Source: Macrocystis pyrifera (taxonomy: Eukaryota > Sar > Phaeophyceae > Laminariales > Laminariaceae). From it: a stretch of DNA of 64,000 nt. Under the pieces are notes generated by a model that was given only the letters and a program-made list of their open reading frames with translations, did not search any database and had not been told where the DNA came from. Of the stretch, positions 33,134 to 44,639 are shown piece by piece; the stretch's first letter is position 1, and each line of letters begins with the position of its first letter. Both the position numbers and the translations under genes were made by a program. Location: assembly GCA_031763025.1 (NCBI GenBank), contig JASSKH010000007.1, positions 9,005,930 through 9,069,929 on the forward strand, in the 5' to 3' direction.

Positions 33134-33147
33134 AATATCTAGATATT
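33134..33147 (-). promoter_or_regulatory. Palindrome at the primer-binding position of the Ty3 element
   Basis: A perfect 14-bp palindrome, AATATCTAGATATT, sits exactly at the inner edge of the 5' LTR, where reverse transcription priming normally occurs. The usual Ty3-type primer site for initiator tRNA-Met (TGGTATCAGAG-like) is not present, and I recognise no other tRNA complement in the following bases (CGCGGAACTTCTG). Confidence 0.5.
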
Positions 33148-33378
33148 ATGGCCTCTGCCAGATGATATCAGCAAGAGGGCTTCCAGCGAGGGACTCCACC
33201 AGTCTCGCTGGCCTCGCACTCAGTAAGTCTTGTTCTTAGAGCTTGTATTATCACGGAGTGATCCTCATCGGACCACGAGCCAGGTGGCTAGGGGACATCA
33301 CACAGGATCCCCGGCCACTGCTCCACTCACACATGCGATTACACTGAAACCTCCACGGCTTGGTATCTTTTGGCTACA
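33147..33378 (-). repeat. 5' LTR
   Basis: 232 bp, reading identical base for base with the 3' LTR at 27,619-27,850. It would carry the element's promoter and transcription start; I cannot pick a convincing TATA box by eye. Confidence 0.93.
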
Positions 33379-33704
33379 GCTTCAATAGTACAATGACCCA
33401 TAAGGGAACATACGATACTCTAAACTTCAATAGTACAACACCCCGTAAGGGTGCATGCGTTATTCTCAGCTTCAATAGTACAACCTACTAACCTGCATAT
33501 CAGATTCTACAGATATACCAGTCTGCGTGTCTACAGATATACTAACCTTCGTATCTACAGATATCAAATGGTAAACGGGGTACGATCCGACTGGAACAAT
33601 AATAGCCTGCGTATCTACAGATAGGTATCAAATGGTAAACGGGGTGCGACCCGACTGGAACAATAATATTTAACGGCCCCTACTGATGGTTGGCCTACTG
33701 ACTT

Positions 33705-33806
33705 TTACGGGGGTCCATAGTAAACAGGACCAAATATTGTTAGTAAAAATAGGGAAATGTATAGTTTTTTATGTATACCATAGGTCCTATTAACTATGGA
33801 CCCCCG
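33705..33806. mobile_element. MITE M1, copy f (unit 2)
   Basis: Same as copy d: TTACGGGGGTCCATAGTAAA to AACTATGGACCCCCG. Confidence 0.82.
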
Positions 33807-34209
33807 AAAAACCAAGGTATTCTATGACAAACACACGAGAGAATTCGTATGTTTTTTGCAGATTGCAGGCACGCACACTACGCGAGGGGAGGGTGTAGAA
33901 CACCGCACGATAAAAACAAAAAGACAAACAAACATACATACGTACTCCGCTACTAAGAACAGCAGGGAAGCAAAAAAGAGGCTAATAGACAAAAAACAAA
34001 AATGAAGACAGGTATTGGCTACCAGGTATACCGGGTATTATTATATTGTGTATTATTGTGTACCATTTTTTTTTCTTTTTTTGATCATCACTTTTACTTT
34101 CCAGTCTAACTCGTAGGAGGATTTACCCTAAGCGATTTTCTGGACCATGTACATGAAAAAAGAAAAAGTACACCTGATCAGGTTTATTATTGATGATGCT
34201 GTATTATTA

Positions 34210-34314
34210 TTGCGGGGGACCATAGTAAATAGGACCAACGGTAAAGACAAAAACCTATACATTTCCCTGTTTTTACTAACAATATATGGTCCTATTTACT
34301 ATGCCCCCCCGTAA
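34210..34314. mobile_element. MITE M1, copy g (unit 2)
   Basis: Same as copy e: TTGCGGGGGACCATAGTAAA to TTTACTATGCCCCCCCGTAA. Confidence 0.82.
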
Positions 34315-35345
34315 TAGTAGAAGATATGTAGCTGTTAATTACCAGGTATCAGATACATACATGCGGTACCCTGTGCAAGTCGCCACACAGAAACCGAGAA
34401 GATCACATACTACCCAGAAGAAATGGACAGGATGAAAAAAAACAACTCGACGTCGAAAAATCGAAATCAAAATGAATCGGGGAAAAAAAAAAAAAATCGC
34501 AAAGGGACGAGAGATAAAAAAAAGTTCAATTCAGGCCAGAAAGCAAGAAATCAAGAAAGGAAACATGTGATGTGGGAAGTGGGAGAGCAGTAAGGGTTCT
34601 ACGGGAAGATGATCCACAGAAGAAGTGTAACACAGGTGTCTGTGCTTGGTCAAACTCAGACCTAGTTCTTATTGGAGTTCTCTTATTTTATTGGTGCGAG
34701 GCTTGCTCAAAAGGGGCAAGTGAGAAGAGTGAGGAGAGCGGGGGGGGGGGGGGGGGGGGAGCACATGCTTTTTGAAGCCAGGAGTATCCTCTGGCTTCAA
34801 CCGGCTACATTCTACTGGCAAGGGTGCATGCGTCACCCTCACTTCAATAGTGCAGCGTCCCGTAAAGTGCATGCGTTGCCCTCAACTTCAATAGTACAAC
34901 GCCCCGTAAGGGTGCATGCGTTGCCCTCAACTCCAATAGTACAACACCCCGTAAGGGTGCATGCGTTACTCTAAACTTCAGTAATACAACACCCCGTAAG
35001 GGTGCATGCGGTACTCTAAGCTTCAATAGTACAATGACCCATAAGGGAACATACGATACTCTAAACTTCAATAGTACAACACCCTGTAAGGGTGCATGCG
35101 TTATTCTCAGCTTCAATAGTACAACCTACTAACCTGCATATCAGATTCTACAGATATACCAGTCTGCGTGTCTACAGATATACTAACCTTCGTATCTACA
35201 GATATCAAATGGTAAACGGGGTACGATCCGACTGGAACAATAATAGCCTGCGTATCTACAGATAGGTATCAAATGGTAAACGGGGTGCGACCCGACTGGA
35301 ACAATAATATTTAACGGCCCCTACTGATGGTTGGCCTACTGACTT

Positions 35346-35447
35346 TTACGGGGGTCCATAGTAAACAGGACCAAATATTGTTAGTAAAAATAGGGAAATG
35401 TATAGTTTTTTATGTATACCATAGGTCCTATTAACTATGGACCCCCG
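35346..35447. mobile_element. MITE M1, copy h (unit 3)
   Basis: Same as copy d. Confidence 0.82.
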
Positions 35448-35849
35448 AAAAACCAAGGTATTCTATGACAAACACACGAGAGAATTCGTATGTTTTTGCA
35501 GATTGCAGGCACGCACACTACGCGAGGGGAGGGTGTAGAACACCGCACGATAAAAACAAAAAGACAAACAAACATACATACGTACTCCGCTACTAAGAAC
35601 AGCAGGGAAGCAAAAAAGAGGCTAATAGACAAAAAACAAAAATGAAGACAGGTATTGGCTACCAGGTATACCGGGTATTATTATATTGTGTATTATTGTG
35701 TACCATTTTTTTTTCTTTTTTTGATCATCACTTTTACTTTCCAGTCTAACTCGTAGGAGGATTTACCCTAAGCGATTTTCTGGACCATGTACATGAAAAA
35801 AGAAAAAGTACACCTGATCAGGTTTATTATTGATGATGCTGTATTATTA

Positions 35850-35954
35850 TTGCGGGGGACCATAGTAAATAGGACCAACGGTAAAGACAAAAACCTATAC
35901 ATTTCCCTGTTTTTACTAACAATATATGGTCCTATTTACTATGCCCCCCCGTAA
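35850..35954. mobile_element. MITE M1, copy i (unit 3)
   Basis: Same as copy e. Confidence 0.82.
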
Positions 35955-36985
35955 TAGTAGAAGATATGTAGCTGTTAATTACCAGGTATCAGATACATAC
36001 ATGCGGTACCCTGTGCAAGTCGCCACACAGAAACCGAGAAGATCACATACTACCCAGAAGAAATGGACAGGATGAAAAAAACAACTCGACGTCGAAAAAT
36101 CGAAATCAAAATGAATCGGGGAAAAAAAACAAAAATCGCAAAGGGACGAGAGATAAAAAAAGTTCAATTCAGGCCAGAAAGCAAGAAATCAAGAAAGGAA
36201 ACATGTGATGTGGGAAGTGGGAGAGCAGTAAGGGTTCTACGGGAAGATGATCCACAGAAGAAGTGTAACACAGGTGTCTGTGCTTGGTCAAACTCAGACC
36301 TAGTTCTTATTGGAGTTCTCTTATTTTATTGGTGCGAGGCTTGCTCAAAAGGGGCAAGTGAGAAGAGTGAGGAGAGCGGGGGGGGGGGGGGGGGGGGGAG
36401 CACATGCTTTTTGAAGCCAGGAGTATCCTCTGGCTTCAACCGGCTACATTCTACTGGCAAGGGTGCATGCGTCACCCTCACTTCAATAGTGCAGCGTCCC
36501 GTAAAGTGCATGCGTTGCCCTCAACTTCAATAGTACAACGCCCCGTAAGGGTGCATGCGTTGCCCTCAACTCCAATAGTACAACACCCCGTAAGGGTGCA
36601 TGCGTTACTCTAAACTTCAGTAATACAACACACCCGTAAGGGTGCATGCGGTACTCTAAGCTTCAATAGTACAATGACCCATAAGGGAACATACGATACT
36701 CTAAACTTCAATAGTACAACACCCCGTAAGGGTGCATGCGTTATTCTCAGCTTCAATAGTACAACCTACTAACCTGCATATCAGATTCTACAGATATACC
36801 AGTCTGCGTGTCTACAGATATACTAACCTTCGTATCTACAGATATCAAATGGTAAACGGGGTACGATCCGACTGGAACAATAATAGCCTGCGTATCTACA
36901 GATAGGTATCAAATGGTAAACGGGGTGCGACCCGACTGGAACAATAATATTTAACGGCCCCTACTGATGGTTGGCCTACTGACTT

Positions 36986-37087
36986 TTACGGGGGTCCATA
37001 GTAAACAGGACCAAATATTGTTAGTAAAAATAGGGAAATGTATAGTTTTTTATGTATACCATAGGTCCTATTAACTATGGACCCCCG
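36986..37087. mobile_element. MITE M1, copy j (unit 4)
   Basis: Same as copy d. Confidence 0.82.
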
Positions 37088-37489
37088 AAAAACCAAGGTA
37101 TTCTATGACAAACACACGAGAGAATTCGTATGTTTTTGCAGATTGCAGGCACGCACACTACGCGAGGGGAGGGTGTAGAACAACGCACGATAAAAACAAA
37201 AAGACAAACAAACATACATACGTACTCCGCTACTAAGAACAGCAGGGAAGCAAAAAAGAGGCTAATAGACAAAAAACAAAAATGAAGACAGGTATTGGCT
37301 ACCAGGTATACCGGGTATTATTATATTGTGTATTATTGTGTACCATTTTTTTTTCTTTTTTTGATCATCACTTTTACTTTCCAGTCTAACTCGTAGGAGG
37401 ATTTACCCTAAGCGATTTTCTGGACCATGTACATGAAAAAAGAAAAAGTACACCTGATCAGGTTTATTATTGATGATGCTGTATTATTA

Positions 37490-37594
37490 TTGCGGGGGAC
37501 CATAGTAAATAGGACCAACGGTAAAGACAAAAACCTATACATTTCCCTGTTTTTACTAACAATATATGGTCCTATTTACTATGCCCCCCCGTAA
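37490..37594. mobile_element. MITE M1, copy k (unit 4)
   Basis: Same as copy e. Confidence 0.82.
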
Positions 37595-37626
37595 TAGTAG
37601 AAGATATGTAGCTGTTAATTACCAGG

Positions 37627-38292
37627 GCGCAAGGACAACCACAGCTCAACACAAAAATAAATGTAAATAATGCCGCACAATGCTATTCGGAAGAACTTGC
37701 ATATCATACGTACTCACGAAGAGCCATCCCACAGTAGGGATGCACCCGACGTTCCTGAGTCCCTCACATTAGGAACTCAATATGTCACCCGATACAATAC
37801 TTGGAAGACATTCGTTCGGGCCATCCGACCGGCACTTGTATGCGCTAATCCTAAAGCAAATATACGAGTAGAAGTTTTCTTCCTAACTGGTAGTTCCTCA
37901 GTTCAGGAAGTCAATTGGACAGAAACCTTTCGCCCCAAAAGTGCAACCGCTACCGTGGGGTGACTCCGAACCCAACCGTCGCCGCCACACAAAAAACAAA
38001 AAATCACTTGTCCTTCCGGCCGAGCGCCTCCTGCGAGATTCCGCTTGACCATGCCAATCCGTGCGAACCGTCCAAAAACACGAGGGCATCGACAGTATCA
38101 TCTCCCAACTTATTACGCTTGCCGTGCCCCCTGTCCCTCGTGGGGGCGTTCGGCCTTCTAACGTTTTATCGTATCGTTATCGTTTATCGAATTATTGAAA
38201 CTAATATCGGAATACCCAACTTTTTTCGGTTCGATAAAAAAAATATATACATCGAACGATATATCGAAAGTTTCGGTACGATATCCAACACT
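37627..38292 (-). repeat. Dispersed repeat D2, copy 2 (longer form)
   Basis: Reverse-complement relative of 23,695-24,099, beginning directly at the end of the macrosatellite. It contains about 250 bp (roughly 37,720-37,970, including CCGACGTTCCTGAGTCCCTC) absent from the left copy, so either that copy has a deletion or this one an insertion. It ends TTTCGGTACGATATCCAAC, matching the left copy's start. Confidence 0.75.
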
Positions 38293-40183
38293 AGTGGTGA
38301 GGTGGTGCACTTTTCTGCGGCGGAATGCGGCGGAACTACCGCGATGCGGCGGGATTCAATTACTAATCAGTTTCGAGCGCTCGGCTTATGTCATATCTTC
38401 GTCACCCTAGGCACTTTTCCGGGGTTTTTTTATAATTTTTTTAATGCCTCAGCTGTGAGTTCGACTGATTAAATAGTTGATACTTAACTTTGCAAGCTGC
38501 GTAATACGCCTCGTATATATTCCTTCCAGGTTTTTGTTTTTATAAATTTTGAAATACGTCAGCTGTGTTTAGAATGAATAGTGGAGTTCGCCGACCGTGA
38601 GCAACTGACCCTTAGCACTTTTTTTTTTTTTTTTTTTTCCGAAACGCTCTATTGTCCAGGGTGTATTGAGAAGCTCAGCTTGTCTCGTGATCTTATTATG
38701 CTGCTATAGTGCTATTTAGTAATTGTGGCTGGACGTTGTTTGTGTGGTACCAGGTATAATACTATAATAGGTATAATCCCAGAAGAGTATTAATAATGTG
38801 ATTTGCCCTCATTATTGATTGACGCCTTCTACTTCCGCCGCCACGTCACATCATGCAGCAGCTCACGACAACCCTGACCCATCACTATGTGCTCTCATCG
38901 TTCACCCGTACCATCATATCTATCCGGGGCAGGCAGAGGGTGGCGGCGGCACCGCCGCCACGCTAGACGTGCTTATTACAGAAGAATGATTGCTGTTGAC
39001 GTTATTATGCTCGACTGGGTGGTATGCTGTCTTGTTACTAGTGATTAGGGGTGCCACGCCCTGCCTTTACAGCCGTATAGACACAATGCGAATAGTCTCA
39101 CCATGACAAAGCTAGGAGCCTTGCGACGCCTGGCTCTCCCTATGGCTTGGCTACTCGCTATCTCCCGCGCCGAGCGACCACAACGAAGCCACTCTTCTTG
39201 TCGCCAATCCAGGGAAGCAGTCAACCGCCCAGCCCCAACCTATTCACTCACCTACGTATGCTATGGCATGTTGGTCCGGGCCGCGCCAACCGTTGTGTAA
39301 CTCGGACGAATACTGATGAAACTCTGTACACGTATATTCTGAAAATTATCCTGCCCTGCACGTATGTATTCATCCATGCATAGACTTCACTACAGCAGTA
39401 GTATGCGTATTGTAATTCTTAGTACGTACGTACAACGTCAATGCATATTCTTGTGTCGGTAGTGCCTGTGTTTCTCCGTGCTGCGATCACGCAATCTGGT
39501 CACACGAAACATATGAAGCAATTAAAAGCATGTGGCCAAACGAAAAATATAATAAGAGTGACCACTGGCCTCCATCTGTAGACTGGTCTGAGTACATTCT
39601 TATCGGCAAACGCCACGCCCAGCGTGTACCTTGCGAAGTCGCGCGAGACACAGCCCAAAGCAGACATAAACAAAACACATGAAAATACACACCAGTGACA
39701 TCTAGCCGTGAAAAAGAGAGGAAACATACTCGTGTACGAGAATGAATTTCAGGCTCGAGGGTCGGACGAACATAATAACAAAAATACATTTTTGTACTGA
39801 AAATAGTGTGGGACACACCCTGCCTTACTAAAGCATTCCAGCGTGGCCAGAAATAGGGAGAGATGTTGCATAGCAACGCACCTTCGTGTCTAGATAGTGA
39901 CGCTTTATTTGTAATGAAGTTGGTAGCGTCGCCCAGGATCTGTCACTACTACTACTGCTTTGCTTAGGTTGCTGTTGGTTCGGGAGAAGGGGAGAGAGAG
40001 GGCTGTGCTAACTTTGGTCAGAGAGAGGAGATCAGAGGGAGGGAGGGAGAGCCGTGGTTTGTGTGTTGCAGGTACAGCACTCTACAACAGAGAGACCAAA
40101 TGAACTATTAATAGTGTAGAAGGAACCTAATAATTATGGACATCACGCAGATAGTTGGTTATTGCTCGCCTTTGGTCGGTACA
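38293..40183. other. Unassigned stretch with small duplications and poly-T
   Basis: Two diverged segments with CAGCTGTG after an AT-rich stretch (38,410-38,470 and 38,525-38,590) look like a degenerate duplication. A T-run lies at about 38,620-38,638 and an AG-rich stretch at 39,985-40,050. A 129-codon minus frame at 39,487-39,876 has no recognisable domain and an overlapping rival frame. No gene call. Confidence 0.45.
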
Positions 40184-40488
40184 TATCACTTTTACTTTCC
40201 AGCCTACTCGTAGGAGGTTTACCCTCGACGATCTTCTGGACAAGCCGTGGTCACAGGTGTCGTCCCTTCTCCCCCCCGGTACGTGCGTTTAGTTTTTATC
40301 GCGCATAGGGTTCAGCATTCCCACTGCTCGTCGATTTTATTCGAATGTAGCCAACTCACGCTTTCGCGCTTTCCGCTTATCAATTTTTTATGCAAGAAAA
40401 AGTCCCTATGAGCATGCACTCGGTGAGACTCGAACTCACGAAATTGATCTTGACAGGCTCGCGGACCACCTACCAAGCCACCGGGGAC
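40184..40488 (-). mobile_element. tRNA-headed SINE, copy B
   Basis: About 305 bp, inverted relative to copy A (42,336-42,659). On the minus strand: GTCCCCGGTGGCTTGGTAGG head with A-box, B-box GTGAGTTCGAGTCTCACC, then body words AGGGACTTTTTCTTGCAT, GAAAGCGCGAAAGCGTGAGT and GGTAAACCTCCTACGAGTAG, ending GGAAAGTAAAAGTGAT. It lacks the poly-A tail of copy A. Confidence 0.82.
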
Positions 40489-42335
40489 GCCGGCATACGA
40501 GGTGGTGGTTAGCCGTTGTGGTCGAATAGTCTGGCCGTTTCGGGTAAGGGGGTACAATAATCGTACCTAATCGTACCTCTTGGGGGGTAAAGTAGTCAAA
40601 ATCGCGTATACCCGGCGCAAATGTGCCCAGCATCGATCGGGTGGAGGCCGGCGTTGCTTGGCCAATGAAATGACGTCCTGTGGCCGTCCCGGCCACTGAA
40701 ATAGAAAGTTGCCCTGTTATGGCCACAAAGGCATCGGGTATACCCGATTTTGTCCACTATTTTTTTTTATATTTTAATGAAACGCCTACGCAACAAAATA
40801 TTCCTCAGAATCCTCCGTCAACGACAATAACAACGAAAGCAACAGCATAACTGAAGCGGCGTTGTGGAGCGTCGACCTCTTGTTTTCGAAGCCGATATCA
40901 AACAGTGCCGTGCCCACAATACGCGTGCGTGCGTGCATGCACATTTTTGTCACATTCCGCGGAGTGCCGCAAATTGCCCCGTGCTTACACATCGACCACA
41001 GACGAAAGCGCGCCCGACAAAGGAGAAAACGATGCCAAGAACAACGTACCGAGGTGGATTATCCCAGCTGCTGTACGCGAGCCTGATTTCTACGTGCTTC
41101 ATGAAACCTTCAATGGCTTCGTTTCTACCTGTCCTGGCGGGTGTACTTGTTGGGGGGGCGCTCGGACGGGTTTCTAAAAAAGCTCCCCAGTGGCAGTATC
41201 AGGTGCGCGGAGTCGATGTGGTTGCGGGACGGATGTTTACACTGCTGCTGTGTTATATTTAAGATACCTGGCTGTAAGCTTCGAACCAAATCCATGCGCG
41301 GAAGCCATTCCTGTGCGACTGGGCCGTAGACAGATGTACACCTGTTAGTGGCACAGATTAGGCCTTAACGTGGTATTGTTTACTACGTACCAGGTAATGA
41401 ATATTGTCATTCTGCAAGACGGCGGAAGTTGTTCGTCATGCAATCAGAATAAACCTTTACAGCCTCACGTACCCGTATAACCCCTTTTCTAATAGTACAA
41501 TACTAGTACGAGTGTACGAGGAAATTGCGCTTCCCTACTGTAAATGAAAAGCAGTGTATAACGTCAGTCAGTTGACAGTATCTGTGCATTCTTGCATGGG
41601 CGACCTTTCAACGCCAAACAAATACCAACCGCAATTTACATACAATCGACCGGGCCTGCTTATATCGACCTTCTTCCTGAACAGTCCGTGTGTCTACCGT
41701 GTACCCCTGATACATATTTCAAGGTAAGCTTTGCATTCCTCCGCGCCCGTCACCACTGCTGTTGTTGTGCTGTTGTCTGTCGTGCATCCTCTCTTCTCGC
41801 GCTACGCTTACCTTCCTCCCCCGCTCCGGTATCTGCTTGTTCGAAATTCTGCGCAATCAATAATCAACGGTGGTAAACAAATGCTTCTGTACGTCTCTCA
41901 GTGACGGGCATGCTTGTTGTTACAGCAGTTACTTGTTTAGTGTTGGTGTCAGATTACCGTGCCACCGTAGATCCGCCATGAATGGCAAACTTCCTTGTAA
42001 GTGCCCTAACAGCTAATAGTCTAAGAGTATTTCCAAGCACAATGACAAACTAGCATCAGGCCTCTCGTTAGGGTTGGGGACAGAGTTCCCGGTCGGGGTG
42101 GTGGCCGCCGTTAGCCGAAGCCGAAAATAATCTCACCATCTATCTGGAAAATGTACCTTTCATCAGGAAAACATCCCTTACCAGGTACAGTTCAATTCCT
42201 GACTAAGCCCTTCCCTTATTCTAACAGCATCATTGCGTTCGGGAACTTCTGAAGAAGTTGGCCATAGGTTGCGGATTTACGGCTACTACTGTACATCACT
42301 ACATCGTCACAACAATGCAGATATCCAGTACCGGC
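40489..42335. other. Unassigned stretch
   Basis: No gene or repeat family recognised. Several overlapping ORFs of 60-130 codons lie around 40,860-41,330 without known motifs. Confidence 0.45.
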
Positions 42336-42659
42336 GTCCCCGGTGGCTTGGTAGGTGGTCCGCGAGCCTATCAAGATCAATTTCGTGAGTTCGAGTCTCA
42401 CCGAGTGCATGCTCATAGGGACTTTTTCTTGCATAAAATTGATTAGCGGAAAGCGCGAGAGCGTGAGTTAGCTGTACATTCGATGCAAGTCGACGAGCAG
42501 TGGGAATGCTGAACCCTATGCGCGATAAAAACTAAAGGCACGTACCGGGGGGGAGAAGGGACGACACCTGTGACCACGGCTTGTCCAGAAGATCGTCGAG
42601 GGTAAAACCTCCTACGAGTGGGCTGGAAAGTAAAAGTGATGATGAAAAAAAAAAAAAAA
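42336..42659 (+). mobile_element. tRNA-headed SINE, copy A (most complete)
   Basis: Head GTCCCCGGTGGCTTGGTAGG carries an A-box-like TGGCTTGGTAGG at 42,344; a T-arm-like hairpin GTGAG-TTCGAGT-CTCAC (B-box) follows at about 42,386-42,402. The body runs through AGGGACTTTTTCTTGCAT and GTCGAGGGTAAAACCTCCTA to GGAAAGTAAAAGTGATGATG and a 15-A tail (42,645-42,659). The internal RNA polymerase III promoter boxes and the A-tail are typical of SINEs. The acceptor stem pairs only about five bases and extra sequence follows the T-arm, so it is not a functional tRNA gene. Confidence 0.85.
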
Positions 42660-43092
42660 GTCCGTGGGTACAGGACAGGTTTTAACGAATTTGGAGTGGA
42701 CTACCACCTGAGGAACAATCATTGGGGCGAATAGATAAAGAACAAAATGACACGCCGCATAGATGTAATTGTTTTTCTATAGACAGGGTGCGTAATCATT
42801 TGTTGCTTGCCTTTGGTGATTTGACCATTGAACACGCATGCATCCCTTTCAAGACAGAGCACCATTCCTGCTCCAGATCAAGATACTTCGACGCTCATTT
42901 TATTGTACTATTATGTTGCGTACTGCTGTAGAAACATTTCGCATTTTTCGTCCCGGTCTTGTTTGGCCGCCTGTGTCGCCACCATCTACCTCCTAGGATA
43001 CATAGCGACCGTTTCTCGCTGCTGTATATTAGTCGTGTACCAAACTCCTCCATGCCATATTCTTTTGTTTACCTCATTTCTCCTCTAGCACA
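42660..43092. other. Unassigned stretch
   Basis: No gene or repeat family recognised. Confidence 0.5.
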
Positions 43093-43250
43093 TGACGGCA
43101 TACGCGGCAAGGTAGTATCTCTGTGGCGTGGCTTTGTGACCACAGAACTTGTATATTTCTAGGATTGAAGAATCGGCACGGACCTGGTTGTGCTGGATGT
43201 CGGCGGGTAGAAAGAACGGTTTAATGTGAAGAAAACACCAAACAATAACA
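43093..43250 (+). mobile_element. LINE-A 3' end fragment
   Basis: About 158 bp matching 18,440-18,597: GTGGCGTGGCTTTGTGACCA, AGGATTGAAGAATCGGCACG, GTAGAAAGAACGGTTTAATG, ending in AACAATAACAACAACA. A very short 5'-truncated insertion. Confidence 0.75.
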
Positions 43251-43796
43251 ACAACATCCCGCTCCTCCTTGTACGTTTCACGTGCTCCGACTATTACTTT
43301 CTATTGCTTTGCCACACGGGCGCATCTTTGCATCTTCCTCCTCCCTGCTACCGGTGTACCTCTTTCTTCTTTCTAGCAAGTTCAGCTCCCCTAAATTCGC
43401 AGTCAAAGCGTTTTCCCAAAGTCCATTGGGCAATGCAAACAAGTTTTCATCCCTATCCCCTTGCCTCAGGGGACGCTAACACGCTCGGGAATGCGTCAGG
43501 TACCCGCGTAGGAGTTCCGGCATACATACGACATAAAATTAGGCATTTGCAGCCGAGATCCGTATTTCGTGATCATAAAATGGTTGACGCAAATATACGA
43601 GAATCCTGGCAAAACGTAGCTTTGAGCCAGGCGGCATTTTTCACGACGACTGTCCAGCGGATACATTATCCGGCTAAAAGGCATCAATCTTTTAGTGAAG
43701 TTCATTTCTTCATCCACCATGTAGCCATTGTGATACGCTCTTTGTTTGAAATGAGACATTTCAGTTTTTTTTCGACCTTTTTGGGGTACTCGGGTT
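43251..43796. other. Unassigned stretch
   Basis: Long frames on both strands (for example plus 43,226-43,921) cross repeat borders and show no motif; not called. Confidence 0.45.
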
Positions 43797-44035
43797 TGTA
43801 CATTATTATAGTCCGTTGTCGCGACGTGCCGTGTCATTGCCGTGTCACCACCTTCGGCGAAACCTTGCACGGTATAGCACGGAATCTTGCACGGACCCGC
43901 CCGGCATACCATGGAACCTAACCCTACCTGCCGTAGGGGCTGCACCACGCCGTGGGATGCCGTAGAGATGAGATGGTATGCCATGGGTGGTACCATGGCG
44001 CATGCCACGAAAACGTCAAAGCGTGCAGAACTCTG
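43797..44035 (+). mobile_element. Telomere-repeat-bearing element, degenerate copy 3
   Basis: About 239 bp, same orientation as copy 1. It starts TGTACATTATTATAGTCCG, continues GCGACGTGCCGTGTCATTGC and TTGCACGGTATAGCACGGAA, and has only about two telomere-like units (CCTAACCCTACC near 43,917) before GATGCCGTAGAGATG and GGTACCATGGCGCATGCCAC. The central GC-rich half is deleted relative to copies 1 and 2. Confidence 0.6.
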
Positions 44036-44639
44036 ACTCGCTCGCAACTTCACCTCGTGAGTCGTTCCGCCGTGCCTGTACGTCTGCCGCATGGCGCACT
44101 AGACGCCCTAACAGACCCCATGAGCATGCCTTAATTTCGCGGGCTGTAGTTTCCTGTGAAACGCTGTATGTCGCCGTCCGCGAGTAGAGGGCAAACGTTG
44201 AGTCGGTGGTTGTTTTTTGTCTCATTCTGTGGACCCGAGATTTCGGCCAACTTCGACCACTGGAGCACCTCTTAATCGAGGTGTAGGCCTCTGTTAAGAA
44301 CCTGCGGGGCATTAATCTTGAGGGAAATCCAAGCTGCTGTGATAAACCTCCAATATAGCAAAGTCACCATCGCTTTCCGTTGAGCACGAACCAACCGAAG
44401 TTCTAAACGCAGCGTGTTAAAATAGCGATTTTTTTCTGTTCCGATAGAAACATTTAGAGCTTAGAGTCGCCCGAACCCCGGGACCCGGGAGACACTTGGG
44501 TGCGAGCGTCGCTGTAAACCCCATGCATTTCTCCGAATTCACCTCATCGCTTAGCGTTAGTCTCTGTACGTACTTTCACTTCTCCCATTTACCTGCCAAA
44601 CGTTTTCCCGGACACCTCTTCTAAATTGTTTGCTCCTGT
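44036..44639. other. Unassigned stretch
   Basis: No gene or repeat family recognised. Confidence 0.5.

Larger units (their letters stand above)
27619..33378 (-). mobile_element. Full-length Ty3/gypsy LTR retrotransposon (recent insertion)
   Basis: 5,760 bp, bounded by two 232-bp LTRs that read as identical. It is inserted in the 45-bp minisatellite of macrosatellite unit 2: the uninterrupted units read CTAAGCTTCAATAG here, and GCTT (or AGCTT) is duplicated on both sides (27,615-27,618 and 33,379-33,382). The coding order Gag, protease, RT, RNase H, integrase, chromodomain marks it as Ty3/gypsy, chromovirus-like. Identical LTRs and a clean empty-site comparison imply recent transposition. Confidence 0.95.
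25283..37626. repeat. Macrosatellite: four tandem 1.64-kb units, one split by a retrotransposon
   Basis: Units begin with ACCAGGTATCAGATACATAC at 25,283, 26,928, 34,341 and 35,981; the array ends at about 37,626. Lengths are 1,645, about 1,649 (after removing the 27,619-33,378 insertion), 1,640 and 1,640 bp, and the units are nearly identical. Each holds, in order, an A-rich stretch, a G-run (23, 29, 20 and 21 Gs), a 45-bp minisatellite, CTACAGATAT repeats, MITE M1 in one orientation, a piece of the SINE 3' tail, and a second MITE M1 in the other orientation. The short ORFs starting MGSGRAVRVLREDD recur in each unit; no homology is recognised, so coding is doubtful. Confidence 0.92.

Noticed and set aside
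42336..42425. A functional tRNA gene
   Set aside because: The acceptor strands do not pair over seven bases, extra sequence follows the T-arm, and the head is part of a longer A-tailed repeat with other copies.
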